The translations under genes and the position numbers were made by a program. Of a DNA stretch of 64,000 nt, positions 55,796 to 64,000 are shown in pieces (the stretch's first letter is position 1; every line of letters starts with the position of its first letter). The stretch is from Tillandsia leiboldiana (lineage: Eukaryota; Streptophyta; Magnoliopsida; Poales; Bromeliaceae), in the NCBI GenBank assembly GCA_029204045.2, contig JAQNDB010000186.1:53026-117025 (forward strand), given 5' to 3'. Under the pieces are notes generated by a model. The model saw nothing but the letters and a program-made list of their open reading frames with translations, did not search any database and had not been told where the DNA came from.

Positions 55796-55803
55796 TATAA
55801 ATA
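55796..55803 (+). promoter_or_regulatory. TATA box of G LTR
   Basis: TATAAATA in the context AACCTATAAATAGACCC; the likely start of the genomic RNA lies about 30 bp on. Confidence 0.78.
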
Positions 55804-56089
55804 GACCCTATGACTCTTTTTCTAGGGTGAATCCAAAAAGAAGGAAAACAGCCGTCATATTCTTGTATCATCTTATACGGCTCTAGATCCACATATAGAG
55901 AAGAAAGGAAATCATTAGATAATACTCTATGTTTCTTCATCTATATTGATTAGTTTGATTCTAAGTTTTCATACTCACATCTTGAGTTGAATCAAACTAA
56001 TGAATACTTAGATGGTATTTTCGATCTATCTTTGATCTAAGTATTCGGTGGATCATCACCACCAAAAACAACGATTTACCCCAAAAATC

Positions 56090-56275
56090 GGCGCGTGGAT
56101 TCGCGTGTCCTTGTGGATTCAAGGTTCAACCGCTCTCGTGGATTCAGAGCGAGGCACGTTCGTGGATTCGAAGGGTGCTATTGGGTGAAGACCGTGGACT
56201 CGGTCGGACGTCGTGGATTCGACGTTGGACGCCGTGGATTCGGCGTTGGGCGCAGATCGTGGATTCGAGAAGCGT
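56090..56275 (+). repeat. Clustered CGTGGATTCG repeats in G LTR
   Basis: About nine copies of GTGGATTC at 12-30 bp spacing, downstream of the TATA box. Each is followed by short sequence complementary to its own flank, as in the H LTR. Confidence 0.88.
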
Positions 56276-56571
56276 CGCGGAGCGAGCGGAGAAGATCCTC
56301 TAGGAGCGTATGGAAAAGGTTGAGTCGTAAGTGTGTACGGTAAATCACCTTGTACGTGTTTTAATTCTAGTGGATTTCTGCCGTGTTATCGGTCCCGTGG
56401 TTTTTTACTCCGGTGATGGAGTTTTCCATGTAAAAATCTTGCGAGTTATTTTTATTTCCGCATTGGGTTTTTATCGCAACGATTTTTGAGTGTTTATACG
56501 TTTACACCTATTCACCCCCCTCTAGGTGTTTTTTCCCCTATTTAGATCCTTATTACATATAACCCAACAAG

Positions 56572-56583
56572 TGGTATCAGAGC
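56572..56583 (+). promoter_or_regulatory. Element G primer-binding site
   Basis: TGGTATCAGAGC, two bases after the LTR end; complementary to initiator tRNA-Met. Confidence 0.94.
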
Positions 56584-56602
56584 GGGAATAGGGTTGTAAA
56601 CA

Positions 56603-59600
56603 ATGGTTGAATGTGGAAACATCAATCGACCCCCTTTCTTTGATGGAACAAATTATGCGTACTGGAAAGTACGGATGAAAGCCTTTTTAATTTCCATCGA
56701 CGAAAGGGTGTGGCAATCAATTGAATTAGGATGGTCTAATCCAACTGAAATTATCTCTGATGTTCGCACCTTAAAACCTAGGTCGAAATGGACCAAGGAA
56801 GAGTTAGATTCTTCTTCTTACAATGGCAAGGGAATTAATGCTATTTTTAATGCCTTATCTCAAACTGAATTCTCACGCGTCTCGGCATGTGAGACTGCGA
56901 AAGAAATCTGGGATGTTCTTCAGGTTACACATGAGGGAACTAACCTCATGAAGATTCAGAAACTGCAAATGCTTACGAGCAAGTTTGACTCTATCTTGAT
57001 GGCAGAAAATGAATCTTTCACGGACTACTATACACGATTGCAAGACATCGTAAACTCATGTGCTAACCTGGGAGAGAAGATTCCAGAATTTAAGATTGTA
57101 AGAAAGATCTTAAGAACTCTTCCTGAACGATTTCGCCCAAAGGTTACTGCCATTGAAACTATTAAACACCCGGACGAAATACGTGTAGTAGAATTAGTTG
57201 GTTCATTACAAACATATGAAATGACGTTTACTACTAACAATTCTTCTGGAAAGGCATCCACTTCTAAGTCTTCAGGTTATGCGTTGAAAACAACTAAGGA
57301 AGAAGACGCGGATGCATCCTCCTCAGACGATGACGAGAACCTTTCTATGGAGGAATTTGAGAAGCAGCTCGCTTTCTTGACAAGGAAGTTTCGCCGCAAC
57401 TTTCGAAGGGGTAATTCAAGTAAATCTCCATCCTTCGGAAAGTCGAACAAAGGCAAGGGTACTTCAAGTTACAAGTCAAGAAAGCAAGAGAACTTCTCAA
57501 AGGATAAGAAAAGTTCAGAGGGACAACTACAATGCTTCAAATGTCGAGGCTACGGCCACATTGCAACGGAGTGTCCCAACAAGTATCCGGCAAAGAAGAA
57601 GGCGATGCAAGTCGTCACTTGGGATGACAACTCAACGTCAAATGAGTCGTCTTCAAGTGATGAAGAAAAGAGCTCCACGGCATTCCACGCGTCCATATCT
57701 TCACCCTTCATGTGCTTTATGGCAAGTACATCCGAGTCGTTGTCCAACTCCACTGTTGAAAAGATTGCAACGGACAACGAATCGGATGATTCGGAAGGTG
57801 AAGATTTTGCTTTAGCCTACCACAGACTTTTGAGGGATTCAAAGAAAGTGGCTAAGCAAAACAAGAGTTTGAGAGGGAGAGTGCATGATCTCGAAGAAGA
57901 AGCAAAAAGAGCAACTTCTCTCTCAAACGCTCTTGAAGTGGAAAGGGAAAATCTGATAAAAGTAAATGTTTCCCTTCAAGAGTCCAATGAGCGTTTTGAG
58001 AAGGAACATACAAATCTGGTGGATAAAGCGAATCACTTCTCAAAGCTCTACAACGAGGCTCGACAAGATAACCTGGAAATGACAAAGACCATTTTCCAAC
58101 TCAAGGATGACTTACAGCGATTCTCTTCAGGAAGGAGTAAGTTGGATAGACTTCTTGGTCTTGGTCAATCAAATCGGTTCGGCCTCGGATACACTCAAAC
58201 TGGAAACAGTCCAAGTTCGAGTGGGACAGTTTTTGTGCCTCAGTCGGTATCTCCTCCTCCGACACCGGAATTCAAGACAAACAACGACAACAAACCTGCT
58301 TCATCTTCTTTGGGGTCGTCAAGATCTAAGGTATGTTTTCGTTGTGGTGTTTCAGGGCACATAAGAAGATATTGCAAGACGGGAGTCAAATGCTCACCTC
58401 AAACATCTCTTGCAATGACTACCACGAAGGTGATTCCTCGGAAATCAATTCCAAATCAATTGAAAGAAAAGAACCCTGGTAGTTTACCGCGCAAGACGAC
58501 TACATCAAGGAGCAGCAATCGTTTTAACAAGACGCTTTCACCTAGGCATATAACTTCACGACCATTACCGACGCACTCCAAAAAGGTTTGGGTGCGCAAA
58601 GGTGAAATCTTTCCTTGTCTTGTTACCAATGTTTCCTTGCATGCATATGATAGTTCGTCTTGGTATCTGGATAGCGGTTGTTCCCGTCACATGACCGGTG
58701 ACAAAAATTGTTTTCAAAATCTTGAGAAAATCTCCGGTGGACTTATTGTTTTCGGAGACGGTCGATCTTCCAAAATTGTTGGAAAAGGGACGGTAGCTAT
58801 TCCAGATGGCCCGATTTTGAAAAACGTCTTATTTGTTGATGGCCTTAAGACTAACCTCATAAGCATAAGTCAACTTTGCGACAATGGTTTTTCAGTTAAC
58901 TTTTCATCTGTTGAATGCGTTGTAACTGATAAGGACCATGTCTTCTTTTTAAAAGGGGTTAGATCTGAAAACAATTGCTATGTTGTTCCTAATAAAATTT
59001 CAGAAAATTGTAACCTAGTTTCTTTAAATAATGAAACACTTTGGCATGAAAGGCTAGGTCACATAAATTTTAAGGAACTTGTTAAAATTTCAAACAAGGA
59101 CGTGGTCAAGGGGGTTCCAAAACTTTTATTTAAACAAAACATTGTGTGTGGTGGTTGCCAAAAGGGAAAACAGTCCAGAACTGCACACAAGAACTTGAAC
59201 CACATTGGTACAAAACGGCCTTTGGAACTTTTACACATGGATTTAATGGGGCCAACTCGTCAACCATCTTTGGGAGGTAAATGGTATATTTTCTTGATGA
59301 TTGATGATTTCTCTCGGTTTTCTTGGGTAGCATTTTTAAAAGAGAAAGCTGATACTTTTGATTCTTTTCACGAGATTTGCCTTCGTATTATGATTGAAAA
59401 GAATGAAAAGATCATTCGTGTTAGAAGTGATAGAGGTGGAGAATTCATTAATTCTAAATTCATTGACTTTTGTACTTCAAACGGTATTAAGCATGAATTC
59501 TCTGCACCCTATACACCTCAACAGAATGGTGTTGTCGAGCGCAAAAACAGGGTTGTTCAAGAGATGGCGCGTGTGATGCTTCATAGCCGAAATTTACCGC

Positions 59601-61720
59601 TACATTTTTGGGCTGAAGCTGTGAACACCGCTGTCTATGTCATTAATCGAGTGTTTTTGCGCCCGGGAACGTTAAATACACCATATGAACTATGGTGTGG
59701 TAGAAAACCCAATATCAAATATTTTCGCATCTTCGGGAGTCGGTGTTACATTTTACGTGACCGTGAAAATCTTGGAAAGTTTGACTCACGAAGTGACGAA
59801 GGGATTTTCTTGGGGTATTCTACTAATAGTAGAGCATATCGAGTATTTAACTTGGAATCTAAGACGATCGTAGAATCTATAAATGTTAAAGTAGATGAAG
59901 CTTTTCACTTTGCATCTGAAAAATCTACCCTCGATATCTCTCTAGATGATGATTCTCCTGCCGTTGCATCTTCTCATAAAAATACTTCCAATATTAATGA
60001 TTCATCTAATGGTTCTTCAAGTTTATCTAATGTGCAGGAATCATCTCATATATCTCCGAGTACTCCGTCTCAACAAACGCTACGAATCTCCAAGGATCAT
60101 CCGGAATCGAATATTATTGGAGATCCACAAGAAGGAGTTAGAACTCGGAGGCAGTTGGTTTGTGGATTCGCTTGCTACGTATCTCTAATCGAACCAAAGA
60201 ACATAGATGAAGCTCTTCAGGATGACTACTGGATTAAAGCAATGCAGGAAGAGCTCCATCAATTTGAGCGAAACAAAGTCTGGGAATTAACGAAGCCTCC
60301 AAAGCAACATAATGTGATAGGTACCAAATGGATCTTCAAGAACAAGAAGAATGAGGATGGTACTATCATCAGGAACAAGGCACGATTAGTTGCTCAAGGC
60401 TACTCTCAAGTAGAAGGTATAGACTTTGATGAAACATTCGCCCCTGTAGCTAGACTCGAGTCCATTCGTATACTGTTTGCTATTGCTTGTCATTTTAAAA
60501 TCAAATTATTTCAAATGGACGTTAAGAGCGCATTTCTAAATGGGTTTTTAAATGAGGAAGTTTATGTGGCTCAACCGAAAGGTTTTGTAGACCATAAACA
60601 ATCTAACCATGTTTTTCGTTTGAAAAAGGCTCTTTACGGTCTGAAACAAGCACCGCGAGCATGGTACGAAAGGTTGACAAAGCACCTTTTGGAGAAGGGC
60701 TACACTCGAGGGGGAGCTGATAGGACTCTCTTTGTGAAGCATTATCAAAACAATTTCATTGTAGCACAAATCTATGTCGATGACATTGTATTTGGCGCAA
60801 CAAGAGATAATGATGCTTCTAAATTCGCGGAGACCATGGAAAGCGAATTTGAGATGTCCATGATGGGCGAATTGACTTATTTCCTTGGATTGCAAATTAA
60901 ACAAAATGATGAAGGTATTCACTTGAGTCAATCCAAGTATGCAATGGAGTTGGTTAAAAAGTTTGATCTTGAAAATTCGAAGGATTTTCCGACTCCAATG
61001 GGAACTAGCCACAAGGGACTTGGAAGTGAATCACAAAGTGAGAATGTAGACGAGAAACTGTATCGAAGTATGATTGGAAGTCTACTTTACCTCACGGCTA
61101 GTCGCCCGGATATATCTTTTGGTGTTGGGATCTGCGCGAGATATCAATCTGCACCAAAGGAGGTTCACCTGAAAGCGGTGAAAAGGATCATCCGGTATAT
61201 CAAAGGATCAATTAATTTCGGAATTTGGTATCCTATGGGAACAAGTTTGGATATTGTTGGATACTCAGATGCCGATTGGGCAGGATCAGTGGATGATCGG
61301 AAAAGCATGAGTGGTGCATGCTTCTATCTTGGCCATTGCCTTGTTGCATGGCACAGTAAAAAGCAGAATTGCATAGCACTCTCGACTGCCGAAGCGGAAT
61401 ACATTTCAGCTGGAAGTTGTTCAACTCAACTCATTTGGATGAAAAGCGTACTGAGCGACTTCCGAATTTCAGCATCTTCGGTAACAATACTTTGTGACAA
61501 CACAAGTGCAATTAACATTTCTAAAAACCCTGTGTTGCACTCTAGAACAAAACATATTGAACTTAGATATCATTTTCTTAGAGAGCTAGTTGAATCAAAT
61601 ACTCTTCAACTTTCATATATTTCAACTGAGGATCAATTAGCTGACATTCTAACAAAACCTTTGGATCAAAAACGTTTTATTCATTTGCGAAAAGCAATTG
61701 AAATGCTTTCCTTGAAATAA
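56603..61720 (+). CDS. Sirevirus gag-pol polyprotein, intact (1,705 aa)
   Basis: A single frame from the first ATG after the PBS, 20 bases downstream of it. Order: gag (RPPFFDGTNYAYWKVRMKAF near residue 9; copia gag domain to about 230); CCHC knuckle CFKCRGYGHIATEC at 311-324; a long coiled coil at about 406-510; a second knuckle CFRCGVSGHIRRYC at 578-591; aspartic protease YLDSGCSRHM (D690); integrase HHCC H815, H819, C849, C852 and core D880, D943, E979 (35 residues between the last two); RT with YVDDIVFGAT at 1391; RNase H with YSDADW near 1556 and ALSTAEAEY; end near TKPLDQKRF. All catalytic residues I can place are present. In the family the protease releases capsid, integrase and RT-RNase H, which copy and insert the element. 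Two knuckles with a coiled coil between them is notable. Confidence 0.96.
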   Translation: MVECGNINRPPFFDGTNYAYWKVRMKAFLISIDERVWQSIELGWSNPTEIISDVRTLKPRSKWTKEELDSSSYNGKGINAIFNALSQTEFSRVSACETAKEIWDVLQVTHEGTNLMKIQKLQMLTSKFDSILMAENESFTDYYTRLQDIVNSCANLGEKIPEFKIVRKILRTLPERFRPKVTAIETIKHPDEIRVVELVGSLQTYEMTFTTNNSSGKASTSKSSGYALKTTKEEDADASSSDDDENLSMEEFEKQLAFLTRKFRRNFRRGNSSKSPSFGKSNKGKGTSSYKSRKQENFSKDKKSSEGQLQCFKCRGYGHIATECPNKYPAKKKAMQVVTWDDNSTSNESSSSDEEKSSTAFHASISSPFMCFMASTSESLSNSTVEKIATDNESDDSEGEDFALAYHRLLRDSKKVAKQNKSLRGRVHDLEEEAKRATSLSNALEVERENLIKVNVSLQESNERFEKEHTNLVDKANHFSKLYNEARQDNLEMTKTIFQLKDDLQRFSSGRSKLDRLLGLGQSNRFGLGYTQTGNSPSSSGTVFVPQSVSPPPTPEFKTNNDNKPASSSLGSSRSKVCFRCGVSGHIRRYCKTGVKCSPQTSLAMTTTKVIPRKSIPNQLKEKNPGSLPRKTTTSRSSNRFNKTLSPRHITSRPLPTHSKKVWVRKGEIFPCLVTNVSLHAYDSSSWYLDSGCSRHMTGDKNCFQNLEKISGGLIVFGDGRSSKIVGKGTVAIPDGPILKNVLFVDGLKTNLISISQLCDNGFSVNFSSVECVVTDKDHVFFLKGVRSENNCYVVPNKISENCNLVSLNNETLWHERLGHINFKELVKISNKDVVKGVPKLLFKQNIVCGGCQKGKQSRTAHKNLNHIGTKRPLELLHMDLMGPTRQPSLGGKWYIFLMIDDFSRFSWVAFLKEKADTFDSFHEICLRIMIEKNEKIIRVRSDRGGEFINSKFIDFCTSNGIKHEFSAPYTPQQNGVVERKNRVVQEMARVMLHSRNLPLHFWAEAVNTAVYVINRVFLRPGTLNTPYELWCGRKPNIKYFRIFGSRCYILRDRENLGKFDSRSDEGIFLGYSTNSRAYRVFNLESKTIVESINVKVDEAFHFASEKSTLDISLDDDSPAVASSHKNTSNINDSSNGSSSLSNVQESSHISPSTPSQQTLRISKDHPESNIIGDPQEGVRTRRQLVCGFACYVSLIEPKNIDEALQDDYWIKAMQEELHQFERNKVWELTKPPKQHNVIGTKWIFKNKKNEDGTIIRNKARLVAQGYSQVEGIDFDETFAPVARLESIRILFAIACHFKIKLFQMDVKSAFLNGFLNEEVYVAQPKGFVDHKQSNHVFRLKKALYGLKQAPRAWYERLTKHLLEKGYTRGGADRTLFVKHYQNNFIVAQIYVDDIVFGATRDNDASKFAETMESEFEMSMMGELTYFLGLQIKQNDEGIHLSQSKYAMELVKKFDLENSKDFPTPMGTSHKGLGSESQSENVDEKLYRSMIGSLLYLTASRPDISFGVGICARYQSAPKEVHLKAVKRIIRYIKGSINFGIWYPMGTSLDIVGYSDADWAGSVDDRKSMSGACFYLGHCLVAWHSKKQNCIALSTAEAEYISAGSCSTQLIWMKSVLSDFRISASSVTILCDNTSAINISKNPVLHSRTKHIELRYHFLRELVESNTLQLSYISTEDQLADILTKPLDQKRFIHLRKAIEMLSLK

Positions 61721-62639
61721 ACTTCCTTTTGAAACCTTTGCTTAGGATAGGTTTTGTTTTTGTTTTTGTTTTGTTCATTATCTATGTTTGTACATAGGAC
61801 ATTAATTGAGCATAGATCATAATTGACTTTAATTGCATCTTTTCGCACATTTAGAAATTTATTATGCTTTTGCCATCATAATATTTCACTGTTGCAATGA
61901 TCATTTATGTTAATTAAATCATCTTCTGAGTGATCAAAGTCAATTTCTCTCTCAATGATCTCTTGGTATAGTCATTATCTTATTTGACTGCTTAGTCGAG
62001 TATGAAATCGAGATCAATTTTTGGTTGAATACTTTATATCTTAAATAATTGATAGCCAATTGAGGGGGAGTCAAAGAAAAGTAAAATGCTCAAAAGATGT
62101 GGAAAGAGTTACATCCCAATGAGGAGTGTGAAAACTACCACCACATGGAGGAAAGAGCTACCACCTCGGTCGTCCGAGTATTGTGTGCAGCTACCACATG
62201 TATACCAAGCATGGTTGTTCAAATTTTTGATTATGTAAAATGCATGTTGAAATACTTGACTCCGTCAAATTTCAAGGTTGGTATAAGGTGGGTTTTTAAA
62301 GAAAGATGCTCAAAGAGCCACTCTCTTCAACAGATTGTCTAGATACATTATCTACTATATTTGGGATTTCAAACATCTATTGATCTTTGTATTTCATTTT
62401 CTTTACTGAATTGATGATTTGATAAAGGCATTACTCATAAGATCAAGTTAGATGTAATTGAAGGTGTTCAGCTTTAAGGGATTTAATTTTGTAAATTTTC
62501 GTTTCATTTTTGGATATTATTGATAGATTTGGCATAATCTAATTCTTGTTGTATGAAACGATGATTTTTGTTTAAAGTTGATACACATTTGTGCTTACAA
62601 TCTTTTTATGGTTTTTCTTGAATTTCTCTGAAATTTTCT
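61721..62639 (+). other. Region between pol and third ORF of element G
   Basis: AT-rich and mostly non-coding. A polypurine-like TGAGGGGGAG lies at 62061-62070, but no LTR follows it. A short open frame at 62097-62342 contains VGIRWVFKERC, which I do not recognise as part of a known domain. Nothing else is supported. Confidence 0.7.
62061..62070 (+). promoter_or_regulatory. Internal polypurine tract of element G
   Basis: TGAGGGGGAG, like the repeated tracts in element H. It lies upstream of the third ORF, so it is not the tract next to the 3' LTR. Sireviruses are known for multiplied tracts. Confidence 0.6.
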
Positions 62640-62830
62640 AACGAAAAAGTTGGAGCCGATCCGGATCGGGCAAGATGATCCGGATCCCGAACGCAGGTAT
62701 TCTTCTGCGGGCTGACGATCCGGATTGGACCTGCCGATCCGGATCCCGAACGCAGTTTCTCACTGCGGGTAGCCGATCCGGATCGCAAGCATGGTCTGAT
62801 CCGGATCGCGGCTAGGGTTTTATAAAGAAC
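62640..62830 (+). promoter_or_regulatory. LTR-like promoter block upstream of the third ORF
   Basis: Three units of GATCCGGATC pairs with CCCGAACGCAG (62650-62815), then GCTAGGGTTTTATAAAG with a TATA box at 62821-62827. This is the same order as in the G LTR: CCGGATC repeats, CTAGGGTTT, TATAAA. It suggests the third ORF has its own promoter, related to the LTR upstream region. Confidence 0.65.
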
Positions 62831-62942
62831 AAAAGGGTTTTGATTTCTTTTACTCCAATCTTTTGTTCCAAAGTTTCCAGAGCTTCTCTCTCTAGATTTC
62901 ACCCTTCTTGGAAGCTTTCAAACTCAAGTTCTTCAACTCCAA

Positions 62943-63325
62943 GTAAGTTTTATTGATCAAAATCTCGGTTTTTCACCGTTTTTCTCTTTTCTTCCTCAAA
63001 CGTGATGAAATTCTTGGATCAATTTTGTTTGTGGATGGTTTTTGATCAAATTTCTTTTGAAATAAGAACTCTGGGTAGATTAGTTTTGATTATAGGCTAG
63101 GTATTCTCCTGATTAACGGATTTTTAGGCTTCGATTTCTAAAATTTCGGTTTTAGGGCATATAATAAGGATTTTCGAAAATCATGCAATTGATCTATTTT
63201 TAAAAGTCCTTTTGCAAAACTAATTTGTTTCTTAGTCTCTCTACATGATTATGATTATTTGGGTACAATTTTTCAAATCTTTGAAAATTAACAATTTTTT
63301 CGTGTTCTTGAGTTGTTGCACACAG
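62943..63325 (+). other. Putative 383 nt 5'-UTR intron of the third ORF
   Basis: Donor CAA|GTAAGT at 62943 and acceptor GTTGTTGCACACAG ending at 63325, 30 bases before the ATG. The element H counterpart is 384 nt with the same donor. The interval is AT-rich with a T-rich 3' end. Confidence 0.7.
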
Positions 63326-63355
63326 GATTTCAATCTTCTTAAGGCACTTGGATCA

Positions 63356-64000
63356 ATGGGATTCTCATGGATCATTCTTTTATTGGTCACTATGGTGCAC
63401 ACTCGGGCCACAAACAAATTAAAGAGAGCTAAGAAAACACAACAAAAGGGTGAGTTTCATGTGATCAGCGACACAGAAGTAGATTGTCAAGAGATAGACT
63501 GGACTGAATTAACAGATGATGATGAATCAATGCCCGATGCATCGAAAGAAAAAGCACCCATGGACAAAGGTAAAGCAACTATGACTGCTCCAACCATCTC
63601 GGTGAAAAGGAAACGACTTGCTCGACGGTTTGGACGAGCACGAGGTTTCATGTCTAACGAACCGATTATTCCGGATTCTCCACCTCGTGAGGAACAAGTG
63701 TTCGTTAATGCGGATCGTCTAAGGGCATTTGAGAATCGTGAATGCATTGGTGAGAGGCATGTTAATATTGAGGCTCTACGAGATCACTCCCCTGAGTTTG
63801 GCATTCTGATTGAACAAGCAAATCTTATTCAAGTTTGTCGATTTCCAGAAGTGCTTGGATACTGTCTGCATCTTGTAAGGGCCTTCTATACAAATGCACG
63901 GCACCTTCGAGAAATTGGAAAACGGTCCAATGGAATTTTAACGAATATCCAAGGCAAAAGATTCAAATTATCCACAATGATTGGCGAGGTTTTGGGGGAA
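63356..64000 (+). CDS. Element G third ORF (env-position), partial at right edge
   Basis: Open from ATG 63356 to the window end (215 codons). It starts MGFSWIILLLVTMVHTRATN, a short hydrophobic N-terminus followed by basic residues, then an acidic stretch (TELTDDDESMPD) and a basic KRKRLARRFGRARG that could be a nuclear-localisation signal. A conserved part follows: FVNADRLRAFENRECIGERH and FPEVLGYCLHLVRAFYTNAR. The latter resembles the domain annotated in many plants as putative plant transposon protein (pattern FPELVxxFY). The ORF relates to the H relic. In Sireviruses an ORF here is called env-like; nothing in view proves a membrane or envelope role. Confidence 0.8.
   Translation, partial: MGFSWIILLLVTMVHTRATNKLKRAKKTQQKGEFHVISDTEVDCQEIDWTELTDDDESMPDASKEKAPMDKGKATMTAPTISVKRKRLARRFGRARGFMSNEPIIPDSPPREEQVFVNADRLRAFENRECIGERHVNIEALRDHSPEFGILIEQANLIQVCRFPEVLGYCLHLVRAFYTNARHLREIGKRSNGILTNIQGKRFKLSTMIGEVLGE

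Larger units (their letters stand above)
55220..56569 (+). repeat. Element G 5' LTR (1,350 bp)
   Basis: It runs from TGTTACGG to AACCCAACA. It contains CCGGATC repeats upstream of a TATA box and CGTGGATTCG repeats downstream, the same order as the H LTR. Confidence 0.92.
55220..64000 (+). mobile_element. Element G: Sirevirus-type Ty1/copia, extends past window
   Basis: 5' LTR, tRNA-iMet PBS, a single open gag-pol frame, a polypurine-like tract, then a further promoter-like block and a third ORF still open at the edge. Integrase precedes RT, so it is Ty1/copia. The gag start RPPFFDGTNYAYWKVRMKAF, the YVDDIVFGAT RT motif and an ORF after pol are Sirevirus traits. The 3' LTR has not been reached by 64000. 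Confidence 0.92.

Noticed and set aside
62097..62342. An 81-codon Cys-rich protein after G pol
   Set aside because: No domain, no promoter of its own and no counterpart found in H; kept only as a note in the intergenic entry.

Overview
This window is plant nuclear DNA made almost entirely of LTR retrotransposons inserted into one another. I see no host protein gene, tRNA gene or working rRNA gene. The plant assignment rests on Ty3/gypsy elements with chromovirus-type (Tekay/Del-like) pol and 3-4 kb LTRs, a Sirevirus-type Ty1/copia element, a 580 bp element whose LTRs carry a 5S rRNA-like segment (the hallmark of plant Cassandra TRIMs), and primer-binding sites complementary to initiator tRNA-Met. 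I cannot name the species.

Layout. (A) 1-2632 and 6532-6960, minus strand: a gypsy relic whose gag zinc knuckle is split by a 3,899 bp insertion (2633-6531) made of a Cassandra TRIM plus a solo LTR, flanked by GCTTG. (B) 6961-11280, plus: a 3.4 kb LTR with a 95 bp GC-rich minisatellite, then PBS and gag, ending at a 100 bp assembly gap (11281-11380). (D) 11381-16794, plus: a decayed gypsy pol and its 3' LTR. 16795-30281: a 5'-truncated F-type LTR interrupted by (C) 19613-29558, a 9.9 kb LARD-like non-coding element with two almost identical 4 kb LTRs and TSD GCGTA. (E) 30326-34524, minus: gypsy RT and gag fragments plus LTR. (H) 34525-37566, minus: the 3' part of a copia element with an extra, intron-bearing ORF. 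(J) 37567-40088, minus: a gypsy LTR. (I) 40089-43000 and 54914-55219, plus: a gag-deleted gypsy element. (F) 43001-54913, plus: a full-length gypsy element inside I. (G) 55220 to beyond 64000, plus: a Sirevirus with an uninterrupted 1,705-codon gag-pol, also inside I.

The junctions give a relative order. H entered the E LTR, J entered H, I entered the J LTR, and F and G entered I. Independently, C entered an F-type LTR, and the Cassandra/LTR unit and B both entered A. Only G has an undamaged polyprotein, so it is the only candidate here for supplying enzymes. C, Cassandra, I, and probably A, B and E would depend on proteins made elsewhere.

Three signals go beyond ordinary annotation. First, a stem-loop near the 3' end of the LTRs keeps its pairing while its arm sequences change between families. 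Second, G has a third ORF downstream of pol, preceded by an LTR-like promoter block and a GT-AG intron whose size is kept in the opposite-strand relative H. Third, the Cassandra TRIM and the solo LTR share a single target-site duplication. Many breaks in coding sequence are single-base changes in homopolymers, and the two C LTRs also differ mainly by one-base indels, so some pseudogene calls may reflect assembly error.
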